From Taenia hydatigena (Eukaryota; Platyhelminthes; Cestoda; Cyclophyllidea; Taeniidae): 64,000 bases of DNA. Below the pieces are notes generated by a model. The model searched no databases. It had not been told where the DNA came from and worked only from the letters and a program-made list of their open reading frames with translations. A program made the position numbers and the translations under genes. Shown piece by piece: positions 24,191 to 37,442 of the stretch; within the stretch, counting starts at the first letter, position 1, and each line of letters starts with the position of its first letter. Location: NCBI GenBank assembly GCA_036345935.2, contig JADWOT020000009.1, positions 5,909,381 through 5,973,380 of the forward strand. Reading direction: 5' to 3'.

Positions 24191-26470
24191 ATTTTGTCCA
24201 CTTTCAAAGTAGCACCAGTAGAGCACTTGAAGAGTAGAGGAATGGATGCCTAATGATAATTGACTCGGCTTAATGTGAAAATATTTAGTGAGCTGGACAA
24301 ATAGGAGATTGTTGGCGACAGCGCTAAAGGCGGCGCCAATTGAATTAAGGACAGTACAATGGTGAAATACTTCTGTAAATGGCATTTAGAGTAAGCATAT
24401 TTTAAAATAAGGTCATGGGAAAATTTGCATACTCCGGATGTACATTTATTTGACAGCGGCAAATTTTTACCAATGTGCCGAAATTTTTTGATTTAATGGG
24501 CCACCGATTTATTATCGAATACATGTTAACTGCCTGTTGACTACGCAAGCTTGCACATCCAGGTCGGATAAATTCGTCCCGTAAGGGAAAATTCATCCAG
24601 AATCAAGTTGCATAAACAAAAATTGCGTAGGCACATGCAAGGGATGATTACAAAACTCGACTCACTGAAAATCGGACAAATCAAGTGCAGTGATTGCAGC
24701 TGTCCGTGTGAAAACAATATCACACCACACGGAATTTTTCAAAGCACACACATACACACACAAATGTATGCACGCATTGTCCAACTTTGGGGACAGTGCA
24801 GATTAGTAGCGCTAAAAAGTGATCCATTTCTGTGATCATTAGGTTACACTAGGTGGACCAAAGTGGTTGTCCTTTATTTTGATGAGGCTATCCGAGACAT
24901 ACATTTGCCATTGGACAAACTACCCAATAAACGGTCAAACCTCACTTCGTGGGTATAGAACAAATACAAGCACAGTGCATTATATGAAAGGTGCGTGTGT
25001 TTCGTATCACATGTAAGAGTGTATTATGCAGCACCGTTTCCGAACTCATCCGAACGTCTGAGTGTGTCTGTCTACAAACAGTTCACCTCATTACGTAAAT
25101 TAAATTTTGTTTGGTCGAGTCAAATTACTTTGCTCCTAGGACTTAAAGATGAATAAATTTTCGATTAGCCTCTTTCAATAATCAAACGAAATCAGTTTGA
25201 CGAGCCTCGGGGAGGAGCGCAGCAACACTGCAATTTTGAGAGGAAGAAGAAATTGTCTTTGAAACCGAAGCTCAATTAGCACGCGCTTGGTTTCTGTCGA
25301 AGCGATAAATTAAGCAAACATCAAAGCAAAGCACTAAGCATAGAAGTTTATTCGTGAACAAGTTTAATTATTAAAAGTAATTGAAGACCGTTTTTAAGGT
25401 TTCGCTTGACCGTGAAGTTTCACTGAATCAACTAAAATGTAAAAAATGTAATTATCTTTGCTAATCATACAGGCACAACAAGTGGCTTTATTTAAAAATG
25501 CTTTTCAATAAAGCCTTATTTTCGTGGCTTATGCTTTTAAGGTAGTTTCCTTCCTCATAAATAAACTACTCCAACTGTTAGAACGCTTTCCAACCGCTTG
25601 AATGAAAAGTATTGCAAGCGAAATGAAGACAATTTAATGTACCATTAATGCACGACACGAAATAAGAATAGTCAAAATCTGTAGAAAATTATAATTTGCC
25701 CCGCAGCGATGTTCTTTACCCGTCGAATTGCCTTTTCCAAATTGAAACGGTCAAAGTTCGCACTCATGCAGCAGTGACGTGAACTCCCCGATGACCGGCT
25801 AATGGAGTCCGAGTGGTATCTGCCAGCGCAATCTCAGAAATGTTCACAGGCACACCACTCCTGCACTCACCCACTCATTCACTTACTTTCAACACTTAAC
25901 ACATGTTAATAGTACCTGGGAAAATGGAGACGTGAGAAAATGCAAAAGGGAGGCATTTTCGAAGATGGGTATTCTAATAGATAGTGAACAGCGAAGGCTG
26001 AAGTTAAGTTATATCATTAACAATTCATCCCGAAATAAATTTAATTCAGCATTCTAGCACCTTAGAAATTGTATTCATGAAAGTCGTGGGCATTTATGCA
26101 TTACCTTTGTGTTAATCATTTCACTTCGACCTTCCAAATTCGGCGATGCATTATTTGCATTAGCACCACAGTTAAATTTATTCCCATCGCAATAAGGAGG
26201 GTGGAAGGTTTTATTCCACTTGACCGGGACGATTGATAGCTGGAGGATTCATTGTACTACAACTGGCAAGGGACAGAAAATCGTAACCAAGTGCTTACGT
26301 GAGTTTTCGAGACTAAATTTAGCCATTTAAGTTCTCATGAAATGGCTGATGGAGACTTTGATGACTGCTTTTGAATCTTTGAAAAAATCATATTGTGCAC
26401 GGAGCAAGGAGCAAAACCGCATGACGCCCCCATCACAAAGACCGCATCTTAGTCACCACAAGGACCGCCT
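24191..26470. other. AT-rich unique region, no gene seen
   Basis: No convincing ORF or repeat. Perfect octamers ATTTGCAT occur at 24423-24430 and 26153-26160, and a short CA-rich run at about 24745-24765. Confidence 0.5.
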
Positions 26471-26473
26471 CTA

Positions 26474-26545
26474 TTTCTCCTTTTCCTCCTCTTCCTCCTC
26501 CTCCTCCTCCTCCTCCTCCTTCTCCTTTTCCTCCTTCTCTTCTTC
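26474..26545 (+). repeat. 72-base pure pyrimidine tract with TCC repeat core
   Basis: Every base from 26474 to 26545 is C or T; 26493-26520 is nine TCC units plus a T. The opposite strand is pure purine. Such tracts can form triplex (H-DNA) structures. The ORF at 26337-26579 reads it as a Ser/Phe run and is not a gene. Confidence 0.9.
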
Positions 26546-26830
26546 ATCCTTTTTCTTCGTCTTAAACGCCCATCACTAAATTATCACTTCACATGCGCCT
26601 ACACACACGCAGGGGCGGCTTAAAGGTCACTAGGCCGTTCTCTACTGGGAAAGGGGGAAGGCGCGGGCATCAAATACATTCCTCCTCCTCCTTCCCCCCC
26701 TCGCCTCCCCTCTCCTCCCTCTTACCTCCCCTCCCAACCCTACCTCCCGGCTCTCTTTCACTCAGTCCAGGTGTGATTCACAGACGCCATGTAGCGGCGG
26801 CTACTACCTAGTTTAAATCATATTTACAAG
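26546..26830. other. GC-rich pyrimidine block ending in an acceptor-like AG
   Basis: A second pyrimidine-rich block (26679-26760) with a C7 run ends in TTTCACTCAG and then TCCAG before GTGTGATT. This resembles a plus-strand splice acceptor, but the sequence after it soon meets stops in the frames I followed and no exon could be defined. Confidence 0.3.
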
Positions 26831-29800
26831 TTTTGGGTGCTGACTAACATGTGAATGTTAAACCGCAAGTGGAGACGTGCGCACATCCCCTCCAATCCTT
26901 AGCCCGCCATCCCTCCCTGCCCTCCGAATATTTATTCCCTATGGGATTTGTGATTAATTGGCCTCGTAGAAGCCTCTGTTGACGGGTAAAACGCGCGCTT
27001 GTTGCCGAGTGAAGTGGGAGTCGAACAGTTGGGACCAGTGGTGGTGTTAGTGCGGCCATTCAATGTACACACAACTGACGGGCAAGACATGTCCGTGCAA
27101 GCGTGAGGGCATTTGTTGGGTCCACTGCCACCTATCTGTTAACACTTCAATTTTTATGAAGAATCACATCTGCCGTCGTAAGACAGTTGAGATGAATTTA
27201 CTACCGAAGGGTGTAATCGCGCATATAACCTGTATTATTTCACTTTCATACTAAAAAAATGTCATTCTGCCTTGCCGAGTGCGGGAAAATTTAAAGTTTA
27301 TGGTAATCTCTTCCTTATCGCTTATCCATCAACTCCTCATGGAAGCAATAACGAGAACCACAGGATCATGTTTTTTCCACCAATTGCAACCCATATGATT
27401 TATCCACTTGGACATTATTTTAGTCTCCAATCATATACATCGTTTAACGGGAGAAGTTTTTAAGTCTATGCTCCAAGAAGCCTATGTTGAACAAGTTGCA
27501 ATTGCAATTTTGGTGCTTTATGGTAAAATCAAAAAGGCATACTCGACTGATGACCAAGGTATCATGACTGTAGGGTGATGAAGGCCTATCATGATTGGCT
27601 AAATGGCCGGAAGTGGCACGAACGACTAAGGGCCATTGCATGGTTTGGGCAGAGCTCAAATTTATCGTACATCGCTGCCAAAGTTAACCATTCAGTTAAG
27701 CTAAGGCAGAATGTATAACAGACCGTTTGATTGAGATCACTCAGGTAGCCACGCCTCGGGCAATAACTCCAGTGCAATCAGGAAGATTGTCGTTTAAATC
27801 ATCACTGAAGTGCAAAGGGAAGAAGTTTCGGCGATAAACTCCGTTGTCTTTGCTCGCTATAGTTTCATTTATGAGCCAACATTTAAACCGGTAAAACGAA
27901 ACCATTTTTTATAACCCAACACCAGTTCTCATGGGAATGAAGAAAATCGAAGTGTTGTTAGCAGTTATTCAAATTGATAACGGGTGAATGTTACGGAATG
28001 AAATAAATTATTTTTGCGAACTAAATAACTATTTTTCGTTTATTCGCTTAGATTCTATCAATGGAAAGGGGAAAAAGAGCTCGTGTATGACTATAAGTGG
28101 TTGCTCCGACGAAAAAAAGGAACACAGGAAACAAACTCCGTCCAACACAGGACCTCTGTAGGTGTCGGCGCAAAGGCAGGAGACAGTGCTGCCACTCAAC
28201 TCACTGGTGGAAGGTAAATGAATTAAGTGCAAGGTCAAGGAGGACTCTCGCTGCAGACGCCTTAATGAAGTTGGAAGAAAACTCTTTAAGACCAATGGCA
28301 CCTCGTGGATAAGTGTAATTTATGTCTGTTTGCAGAATCTTTTATGGATAAAATCAGAAGTTTAGACGTATTATGATGACAAGTGAGAAGAGCGCAATTC
28401 GGAGTATGCGTTCCCGCACTTTCGGCATGCACTTCGTCTCGTCCAAGAGCTGCTATGCTGCTGTGTCAATCTTTTAATCGGGGCGTTGCTATGGCCACAA
28501 CACCATAATTCACATTCATTCCATACTCTGTGTGTGATTCTGGTTGCCATACCTCCTATATTTAGAGCGACTACCAGTCCCACAAATCCAGGCTGTGGAT
28601 CATACCCCGAGTCCTGAAATATGCCACAGTCATTTGTGACTCATGGTCTAGACAAGTGCTTTTTGTGGGGTCTAAGCCCGAATTTATGGTGTGGAATCTA
28701 ACCCGATAGATCATTGCGACGGGTGCAATAGCTGTTTATTTTATGTATCCCCGTATGCTATACTATATCACTTGCTCCCTCGACAGTCACAGTGACGTTA
28801 GAGTTCTAGTGAGGCTTTATCATCTGTCAAAAGGCATAAACATCAAAAGATGCCTTAAGATGTATGAGCTAATCAGCTGGTGGTGGGGACTTTTACAAGC
28901 TGAGACGGTGGCACTTTAAAAAACTGTGGCTACCGGAAGATCAAATTTCTCAAGAAGAATATAAACGACACTGGAAGAAGTTCCGAAATTCAAAAGAAAT
29001 TGAACTTTGAAAAAGCGGGTTTTACGAAAATTGCAAATTAGGTGGCTGTCATCAGATCATTAAAAAAGGCAAAAAATCACTAAATCGTACGTTTGGACAT
29101 CATAAAGAAGTATTTTTGCGCCCCTAGCTAAATAAAACGGTGCTTTCATCACCGAGATGCTGATGCGGACTTAAGCTTATTTGTTTTGTAAGCGAATCAA
29201 TACCAAACCCTCGCTCGAAATTCAAGCTCTGGATTACACGAGGCCTAATCACCTGACTAAACGAAAATATCACCTGTCAATTAGATAAGGACGAGGTCAG
29301 AGGAACATAAACTGGTGAAATTAGACAGATTGCAAGCTTGATTTTACTGCCCTTCCCAGCCGAGGTCCCGCAGATTGTGACATTCATCTAAATTTACAAC
29401 TTCGGTGCCACGTAGAATTGGTTAGTGCTTCTTTAGTAGTTCTAGAACTTAGTATGTCTAAGGCAAGAGTCCATCTAGCTTTCACCCCTAAATCCCGAGA
29501 AGTCACTGCCAAGTTAAATCATCATACAGATTGTAGAACGGATCCACTTCTACTAGTTGGTAACCTACAGTTATCAAGGGAAACCATAATCCGTTGTGTA
29601 AAAAGGCTGATCTGCTTTAGATGAGAATAGATATCACCAGTCAATCCTCCTGACGTTTACATCAAGACGGATTGTAATTTAAAGCCATTCCCAATCGCCG
29701 TCAGAATCTAACAGTTGTAAGCCATGGAATCCTTTAAGGTCTGTTAAAATGCCAAGATTACGTGCACGCAAAGGAAATCGAAAAGTAAAAAATTCTGAAG

Positions 29801-31880
29801 ATTTTAAATCATCGCCGGCACCCGTTAGGTGACTGCGGAAGGAGCTCCATGCAGCCGCATTGGTGGCGGGCAAATATCGGACGGCCGGAAAGCCACACAC
29901 TCTAGACAGCATAAGGAAGCGGCGAGAAGAGCAAGGAAAGAGGGAACGGCAGGGAGTAGGTTCATGTGAAATTTGACAGGCGACTGAGGTAACCTCATTA
30001 AGTGATCCTGATAATAAATTGGCTTGCCGCTTCTTGCTTGTCTGCCACACTTTCGGGCGTGACTAGCCTCATCAGCAAATTAAAACCACCACCTCTTGCT
30101 AGTGGCAATAATTAATGTCAAATTTAATTATTACTATTGCTTTTCTTGAAGGAAGTAAATTTAATTAGGCAAAAAGATTTCATTTATTAACTGGTATAAC
30201 TGGCAGGCAAACTAGTTTCGAGAGCAAGGAATGCGATTAAGGGAGCATTATCCCACCGAAAATGGAGAAGTTCAACCAGCGCATTGATTATGAGTGAAAT
30301 TATTTGATTTAAGTAAAGTTGTTATGTACTACATTTGATAATAAACAAAAGCAATGCTGAAAAGGTGCCTTTTTCCATAAAGCGTTCTTTCAAAACTACC
30401 TTCGTTGATTACAAGGGTCCCTTTCTAAGAGCCAAATTCGATGATGGAATTTCAGCTAAATTTCAACAGATTCGCAAACACAAAATTATGCCGTCTCAGG
30501 ATATAAGTACAATTTTAGTGCTATCAGAAATACCAGCTTGTTATATAAGTCACGCTGGGAAGGGAAGTGAATGGAAAGTGTCATATTTGTCACTCAATTT
30601 AAGTATGCCAAATTAACAAATTAAAATATCACTTTAGAAGTAGGAAATGCTTTTATAAACTATGTAAGTAAGGAAGCAAGTGAATTGCAACGACTTCTAG
30701 CGGCCCTTTTCTCACCATGAAGCTTTCAATCATTTTTGCGATAGGGCAGGGACTGTCACTAATCGGGCCTGATTCTTCTTATTTTTCCACGTGCGTACAG
30801 TTAGTTTCCACAGCCCATAGACAGCATTGCTGACAAAAATTAGACTCATTTACAAAGCGAACTTTCTAAGCAGGATCCGCAACTATACTATAAATACCAG
30901 TTGGCTGCCTAGTGTTTGCGCACGAAGGGATCCCATGAGCTAGGAATTGATGTCGCTGACTACAAATGCAGGTTGAAAGTGGTTAACCATTCACTATAAT
31001 TAACAAAAAGCCGCTTTCGCATGCACTACCTCGGTTCACACAATTTCCGCTGACGGCTATGTTTTGGAATGTACCAGGAGCATTCTATGTGTTTTTTTCT
31101 TGTCCCGTTATTTTCAAAATGGTCGCAAACCATTCCCCAAAACCAAGCCGATGTGATAAAGGACGACTGGAATTATATTATTAATTATTGTGCTTGTGCA
31201 ATTAGAAATATTTTAACCACCAACAATGGATGAAATAAAATTTCAGAATTTAAATAAATATTGGAATAAAATTCAAAGTAGTTTTGAGCTGCTTACCACA
31301 CACACGCACAAGCACAACGCGCACACGCATTTATGTGAAGTCGGCAGACATGGATTTTGAGACAAACGAGCTCAATTTCATCTATGTAGCGAAAAAAAGA
31401 AGAAATAAGATATCCTGACCAGTGTCCTCGAGCCATCTTGTGGTTTCTGTGGCAATTTAGACCAACCTAATTTACGAGTTAGCAATTTCGACCTTCTTTC
31501 AGCCCCCCGAAAAAAATCCATCAAAAGTAAATTTTAGACTCATCTCTTCCAAAAAAATGCCATTTTCTCATTTACAAGCTGAAAATGGCATAGTAAGCTG
31601 AAGTGGTTTACTAAAACGCAAATGCTGGATCAAATCAATTTGAATTGCACGATTTCTGTATTGTTGCTCCCACAAGCATTATGCTGTACGCACACGATTC
31701 CGATACTGAAACCCATTTAACGAAGGCTGTGGAAGGCGACTTATCAAATACTTCGTTTCGTTAGCACTTTCAGCACAATGCTATCAACGGAAAGTCTTAT
31801 GTGGGGAGCCAAAGTGGACTGGAAAATAAGTAAAGTTATATATTTTGCATCAATCACTATTTATTGCGATGAAATTAATT
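26831..31880. other. AT-rich unique region, no gene seen
   Basis: Includes chance-length ORFs at 28029-28312, 29679-30050 (minus, 123 codons) and 30335-30616 with no recognisable domain. A CA/CG alternation lies at about 31295-31330. Confidence 0.5.
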
Positions 31881-31899
31881 GTTTGATAGTTGGCGCTGG

Positions 31900-31911
31900 T
31901 CACGTGATTGG
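31900..31911. promoter_or_regulatory. Palindromic E-box fused to an inverted CCAAT box
   Basis: TCACGTGA at 31900-31907 is immediately followed by ATTGG (31907-31911, sharing the A). Palindromic E-boxes are bound by USF/MiT-type bHLH-Zip factors and CCAAT by NF-Y in animals. A second TCACGTGA lies at 61386-61393. Occupancy is not shown by the sequence. Confidence 0.3.
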
Positions 31912-34900
31912 CTAAATCTGATGTTATAGTCTTATACTAATCAGTTTTGCCTGCAAACTATTCTCTTGAGCTAAAATTGAGTGGATTTATGTTAGTTCTT
32001 GAACTGCTCACGAGTGGGTTGTCGCCATCTTGCAAGAAAAATATTTTTAAAAAGATTGGTATGAATGGGGTAGATTTGCGGACGTCCAACTGGTGGAAAA
32101 CTTGTTCTAAAATAAAAAAAGTTTAAAAAGCGACTTTTGATAGGTTGTGCAGACCGCTTAAAAAAGCCTCCAATGAAGCTGGCGAAAGACGAGTTAAAGT
32201 GAGACACCCTCGCAAACGCATCGTGCACTTTTTCCATCGCAAATTCGATCGGAATGCAGGAAAGAGGGGATCCCATTCCAAACCTGTGTAAAAAGCGTTG
32301 TCGGATCACAGTGAAGCCATGGGTTACACGTCTTAAGTTTCGCGCTCCCTTCGAAGGGGCTGGAATGCCGCAGTCGTAAAACATTTGTAAAGTGGTTGTT
32401 TCCTTCCACCACTTAACCTAGCTATAGTCCAAGAGTTTTTACATCGAGTCGCACATCACCGAAACATATTTAGTGAAATGTGTTTTTTCAAAGCAAGTCC
32501 TGACCGCGGTGGGATGTTGGCGATTTCGGTGCTTCTAACACCTCTCCTGCTTGTGCTGTTACTACCACACCAGCCTTGTTGTGCATACCAGGGCGTCTTT
32601 TGATTAATTACCCAACGGGGTGTCAGAGTAAAAATGGCTTGGAGGCAGCATTAAAATGCCCATGGGCCCATTTATATACGTACACTTGCACGCCTTCACA
32701 CAGGTACGCATGTGTGTATGGGTACGCGGGCTTCAGGAGGTATATAAACAGCAAAGCAAACCTCCTTTACCGTAACGATGTGAGATCAAAGGACCCTCTT
32801 TCATGCCCACGGGAACACAATTTTATACGGTGGGGAAAGAGGATGGTGCTCCCCTTGCCTTTCTCCTCTTCCTTCATCTCCACCCCAAGGTGAACTTTAT
32901 ATAATCCTCTTTCATTACGGCGCTTAAATGTCAAATGCTCCTGGCGGTTCAATTTATCGTTTGCCTGACCTGCGGAAAAAATCAAAATAAGCCAAGATTT
33001 TGGGTTGAACTATGACTTATATGTCATCAATAGGCATATAGTATACTGTCAACTGTTTAAGGCTACCAGAAGGGGATTTGGCTCTCATTTTCACTGTTAA
33101 CACCTAAATGACTAAAGACGCATGTTTACGTGTGACAATGAAATCCCGAAAAGTGCGAATAATTTTGTTTCAAGTAAGTTCGTTTAGGAGTTAAAGTACC
33201 TCCAGAAGGTGAAAATTGGGCTTCTCTTACGAAACACAAAACCATAAAACAAAAATGTAGAGCATTTGGGTATCAGGATTTCATATCTGAAAGTAATCGC
33301 ATAATTTACAAAAAAAGCTTGTCCCTTTTATTGATGCACATGAGATCCTGATGTTTACTGGGAACCATTACGTGTGGCTAAACCTTGATAGGACGTCAGG
33401 GTATTGTGCAGTCTTGATTAAATGGCAGGCGAATCCAGGAAATAAAAGTACTCCTTTATCCATATATATCCCGCGTTTTGCTCCATTACTTAAGACTACA
33501 ACCACGCTTGCAATCAGCGGTAGCAACCGGCAAAACATATTTTATTGTTTGAGTTGGCGATCAGCTTTGCACTGGCCAACGGAGGCACTGCTGGTAGTGG
33601 CATGCCAGGAATACCGGCCTATCGAATCTTAATTTTTATTCCAACAGCGGTTCCACACCGAAGTAAATGAACAAGGAGGATTTTAGAGATGGAGGTTCAC
33701 CGTACCGAAAGGGTGCACCATTAGTTCATAGCGAGATGACTGTACTTGCCCTCATTCTACGTGCTAAATAGTATGGGATTACAGGCTAAACTAGCCAATT
33801 TGATGAGAGCCATTACTTTTACGTTTTTCCTTTCTAGGTGTGATGTTCAATTTGCTGGATAGCCGTTAGCTACGTGATTGCTGCGCTAAGCTAAGAGAAT
33901 GAAATGTTTTCACAAGCTATCGTTATTTTTAGTGGGTAGTGCTCAGTGTTGTTTTCCAGCCTCTGAATGTGAGCCACATCGTTAAGTAGGAAAAAGTGAT
34001 TCGAAAGCAGTGAGTTACCGATAGGGCTCAGATGTGACCAACGGATTGTGGGTTTGACGATATCAATTGAACGTTTGTTCGTAAGAGATCAAGTGATAGT
34101 CCCAGCAAAGTACTGAGACGTTGTCTTTACCACTAATTCAGCCAAACATTGGTGATTAACATCATGTGCATACTTATTATGTTTGACAAACACAATTAGC
34201 ATATGAATTACGGTGTCGTATTATTTGAAGGCTATTCGCACCTACTTCTGAGTGCCATCAATTCGATGGGAGGAAAAAGGTTTTCAAAGTCCTATTTTTT
34301 ACCAGAATACTAACAAAAGCTTTTAGGAAAATAGTTTCAAAGGATTTGGGGGAAAATGAAGGCAGAGGTGTCTAATTAGGCAGTAATATGAGTAACTTTT
34401 AAGATTTAAAGTCACTGAAATTATTTGGAGAGTTTGTGAACATATAAATTTGTATTCAAATTTGTAGCACCAAAATATGCAATTAAGAGGTCTTGTGGGA
34501 GCCAGTAATTCGTTTCAAAATTTAGTGCATTTTTCAAAATATTCATAGCCACCTTATTTAAGGTCTCACTGCACACATTTTCTGCTAAGGGCCTCACTAC
34601 TACAAAGTTTATGCTGCACTCGTTTTATATTAAAAGCATGTTTCTCGCAGTTTGCTTCATTCAAATGTATAAAAGACTAAAGAAGACATTATTTTTACTG
34701 TACTGAGTAAGTCAAGGTCATCTAGATGGTGCTGGCATAATGGCAATAAGAAAAAAGGGTTAAAATGCGGTTTCAGACAGCAAACAGCAGTGAGGTTGAA
34801 TAATCGCTCGAACTGCTTCCAATCAACAAACCATGCTTGCGAATTGAACCGAAACATGGCCTGACAGTGTCAGTTTTCCTCCCACTGGTTGCAAGCAAAA

Positions 34901-36780
34901 ACTGTGGTAAAGTCTGCGGCATTGTAATTCACTTCAAAAAGCAAGTCGAACACCAGCAAAGTTGCTACTCGCAAGCTGTGGGTGAAGAGTAACATCGAAA
35001 AAGTTTGGGTTGGCAATTTAAGATTTGTAAACTCCGTAAATGGTCTGGGCGCAGTTACAAATGCCCCCTTTTTCATTTGTAATACCTTTAGGTGACCAAA
35101 ACATGGATAGAAAAAGCAGAACATGCTAAAATTTTTTAAAAAGCAAGCACGCACACCCGTCACTGGGTGTGTTGACTGATGCATAGCTCTGGATTTCGTG
35201 ACCTTAATGCTCGTAGTCTAGTTGTTTGGCTAAAAATCCCCAAAAGACGGTGCATTATAATTCGCAAATTCAGGAGAGAGGTGAGTTAAGATTGAATTTC
35301 ATTAAATGATTAACCAGATGCATATCCGTGGCACAGCGAGGCTTCACTGGGTACGAAAGAAAACATAATACTTAGGTAAAATTTATATTGCCGACCTGGA
35401 GAAGAGCTTGAGGGCTAATGACATGGCCCGAAGGTCAAGCCGTCGTGCAGAGCTCTGAGCAACCCGTTATCAGGTACACGATTTTGCTTATCACTATTTA
35501 AGTTTCCTTTAAAAGGCAAATATTTAAGGCTTTTCGAAGTTATGCGTATGCACATATGCGCCCTACGAACCTTAAACTAAAAGGATATTCTATTCAGTAC
35601 AATTTACCGTTTTGAAATCTTCCGTAATTTTCCAGTTGTACTGGCTTACTGCCTTGAACACCCCATATCTGTTACCCATAGCTGAAGAACGTGACAATGA
35701 ATCCAGTCCTAACAAGCTTCTAGTATGGCAGAAGGTAAAACCAAGCAATGGAAACTATTAGTGAACGCTTCAAATCTAGTGGCAAAAACAAACTCGGAAG
35801 TGGACGAAACAGTTGAATTTTATTTAAGATAGAGTAGGTAGGAAATAGTGAAATGTTTTGGTCACATAGAAGAGTTAATGCCATCCGAGGAGGTGTAGAT
35901 ACAAAAATCTTTTCTAGTGGCGTGACAGGGGAAACAAACGAATTTCACTGCCAGCGTAGACCCGGAACCACCCCTTTTCCAGGGACTGTACCACATTCGC
36001 ACGTGTTTTCCTGCTTTTGGGTCAGTTTTTGCCCCTTTCGCTCACACATATGGAGGGCATTCAAATCATATGTGTACGATTTTGTGGGTGTGGGTGTCCG
36101 TGTGTGTGCGCATGTATGCCTATGTGTGTGTCGTCCAAACGACTAAGAGTAGGAACTGTGCAATAAGGGACAAAATTTACGAAGGTGATAAATCACCTTG
36201 TAACCACATGAGGTTAAAAACACATTTGTTCACTTCATGACCAATATACATCGAAAGCGCATAAAAGTAATAATGTGGGCCAAAAGTTTCCATGTACCCG
36301 AACCACGACCCGCCATCTCCTCGAAATCTGTTCAAAGCGCGAAACGCACATCCGTGACTCATTTATTCATGCTCCAGCCAGTGGTTTGTGTTTTAACAGA
36401 ATTTTCGAATAATCATTAATGCTTAGTCAACTCACAGTCCTTCCGGCTTTGTCAGTCTGAAATTCCTTTTAGTGGAGCTGTTTATTGAGATACTAGAGCT
36501 ACGATTGTTAGGAGAGTGTAAATGTGGAAAGCAAAGATCAGTTCGCACCTATTTAATGAGGATAATTCAGTTGTTTTACTGGGTAAAAACTGATTGAGGT
36601 AGTCAATTTAATCCTATATGTCAATTATTCCCTTCAGTCTTGGTTTTCATTAATTTTAACTCGAGTCAGATACGCTAGTTGGGTCTGTTGGTATTATTTG
36701 CTATGTAGATAAGGTAGGAATTTAAATTAAATCGGTAGGACAAAAGTTTATTCAAAAATGTGTCACCCGTAGTTTGACGC
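31912..36780. other. AT-rich unique region, no gene seen
   Basis: Contains GT-rich alternation at 32680-32730 and 36080-36130. ORFs such as 31992-32384 (minus, 130 codons), 32576-32893 and 35853-36146 show no domain and are of chance length. Confidence 0.5.
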
Positions 36781-36786
36781 GCGTGT

Positions 36787-36804
36787 GGGTGCGTGCACGC
36801 ACCC
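36787..36804. repeat. 18-base perfect palindrome
   Basis: GGGTGCGTGCACGCACCC is identical to its reverse complement and also alternates purine and pyrimidine in its core (GCGTGCACGC), so it could form a cruciform or Z-DNA. It lies about 180 bases before the polypyrimidine-AG at 36986. Confidence 0.85.
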
Positions 36805-36912
36805 CCAACTTCAGCAGAAGAAACCCCAACCACCATTTGAATATTTAATGCCTTCTTATCAGGGTTTAGGAGTAGTTTAACTTTTGCTTCCCCGACACAC
36901 AGCTATGGTGCG

Positions 36913-36986
36913 TCTCTCCATCCCCCCTTCCATCCTCCTTTCCATCCCTCCCTCTCTGCCCGCATGCCTGCCTGCCTGCTTCTCAG
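36913..36986 (+). other. Long polypyrimidine tract ending in CAG (acceptor-like)
   Basis: About 70 bases of mostly C and T, including a TGCC repeat, end in CTTCTCAG at 36986. It is among the best plus-strand acceptor-like sequences I saw. The frame that starts at 36987 is open to 37442. Confidence 0.4.
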
Positions 36987-37442
36987 CGTGTGCGTGTTCA
37001 GTGGAACGGAGTTGCAAAATCAACATTTGACACTTTGATGTCTGCGAGAGACCGAGAAGGGAGAGAGGGTGGTGATCGGTCAGTCAGTGTGGACAGTCTG
37101 GTGGTCAGGATTGTGAAGGGGGAGGGGGTGAATTTAAGCGTGGGAATAAGCTTCTGCTCCTGCCACAGCTCCTACTGCTTATCTTCCTCTAAAAAAGCTG
37201 TCAAAATCACCAGACAGTTTTTGTCTGCAGGTGCGTTGGCAAACATGGAGGGAAATTTTTGCACTGGTCAGGACCTGAATGGAATCAATTTCAGGGTGCT
37301 TATTTTCTCTCGCACTATGAGCATTAATCAGACCTTATCTTTAAAATATATTGAAAAAGCATTTTCCGCCACTTTCAACTTTAATGGTCAAGTCGGAGGC
37401 ATCGAAGACACCAGTAATTTAGACGTTATCAAAAAAATCTGA
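36987..37442 (+). other. Unassigned 150-codon ORF, possible terminal exon
   Basis: The frame is open from the acceptor-like AG to a TGA at 37440-37442; the first ATG is at 37038 (134 residues). The N-terminal part is Arg/Glu/Gly-rich, the middle Ser/Cys-rich, the end of ordinary composition. No domain is recognised. It is the longest complete ORF in the window, but one ORF of this length is about what chance predicts for 128,000 codon positions. The acceptor is the only extra support. Confidence 0.2.

Noticed and set aside
26337..26579. Ser-rich 80-codon ORF
   Set aside because: It is the translation of the TCC pyrimidine tract.
28550..28720. Slightly GC-richer stretch that looked like a possible dispersed repeat
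   Set aside because: No second copy, terminal repeat or target-site duplication was seen within the window.
29679..30050. 123-codon minus-strand ORF
   Set aside because: No domain, ordinary flanks, no clear splice signals, and length within chance for 64 kb.
31992..32384. 130-codon minus-strand ORF
   Set aside because: No recognisable domain, overlapped by another ORF in a second frame, and length near chance expectation.
36594..36604. Match to the let-7 seed (TGAGGTAGT)
   Set aside because: The bases after the seed do not fit let-7 and no complementary star arm was seen nearby, so no hairpin precursor.
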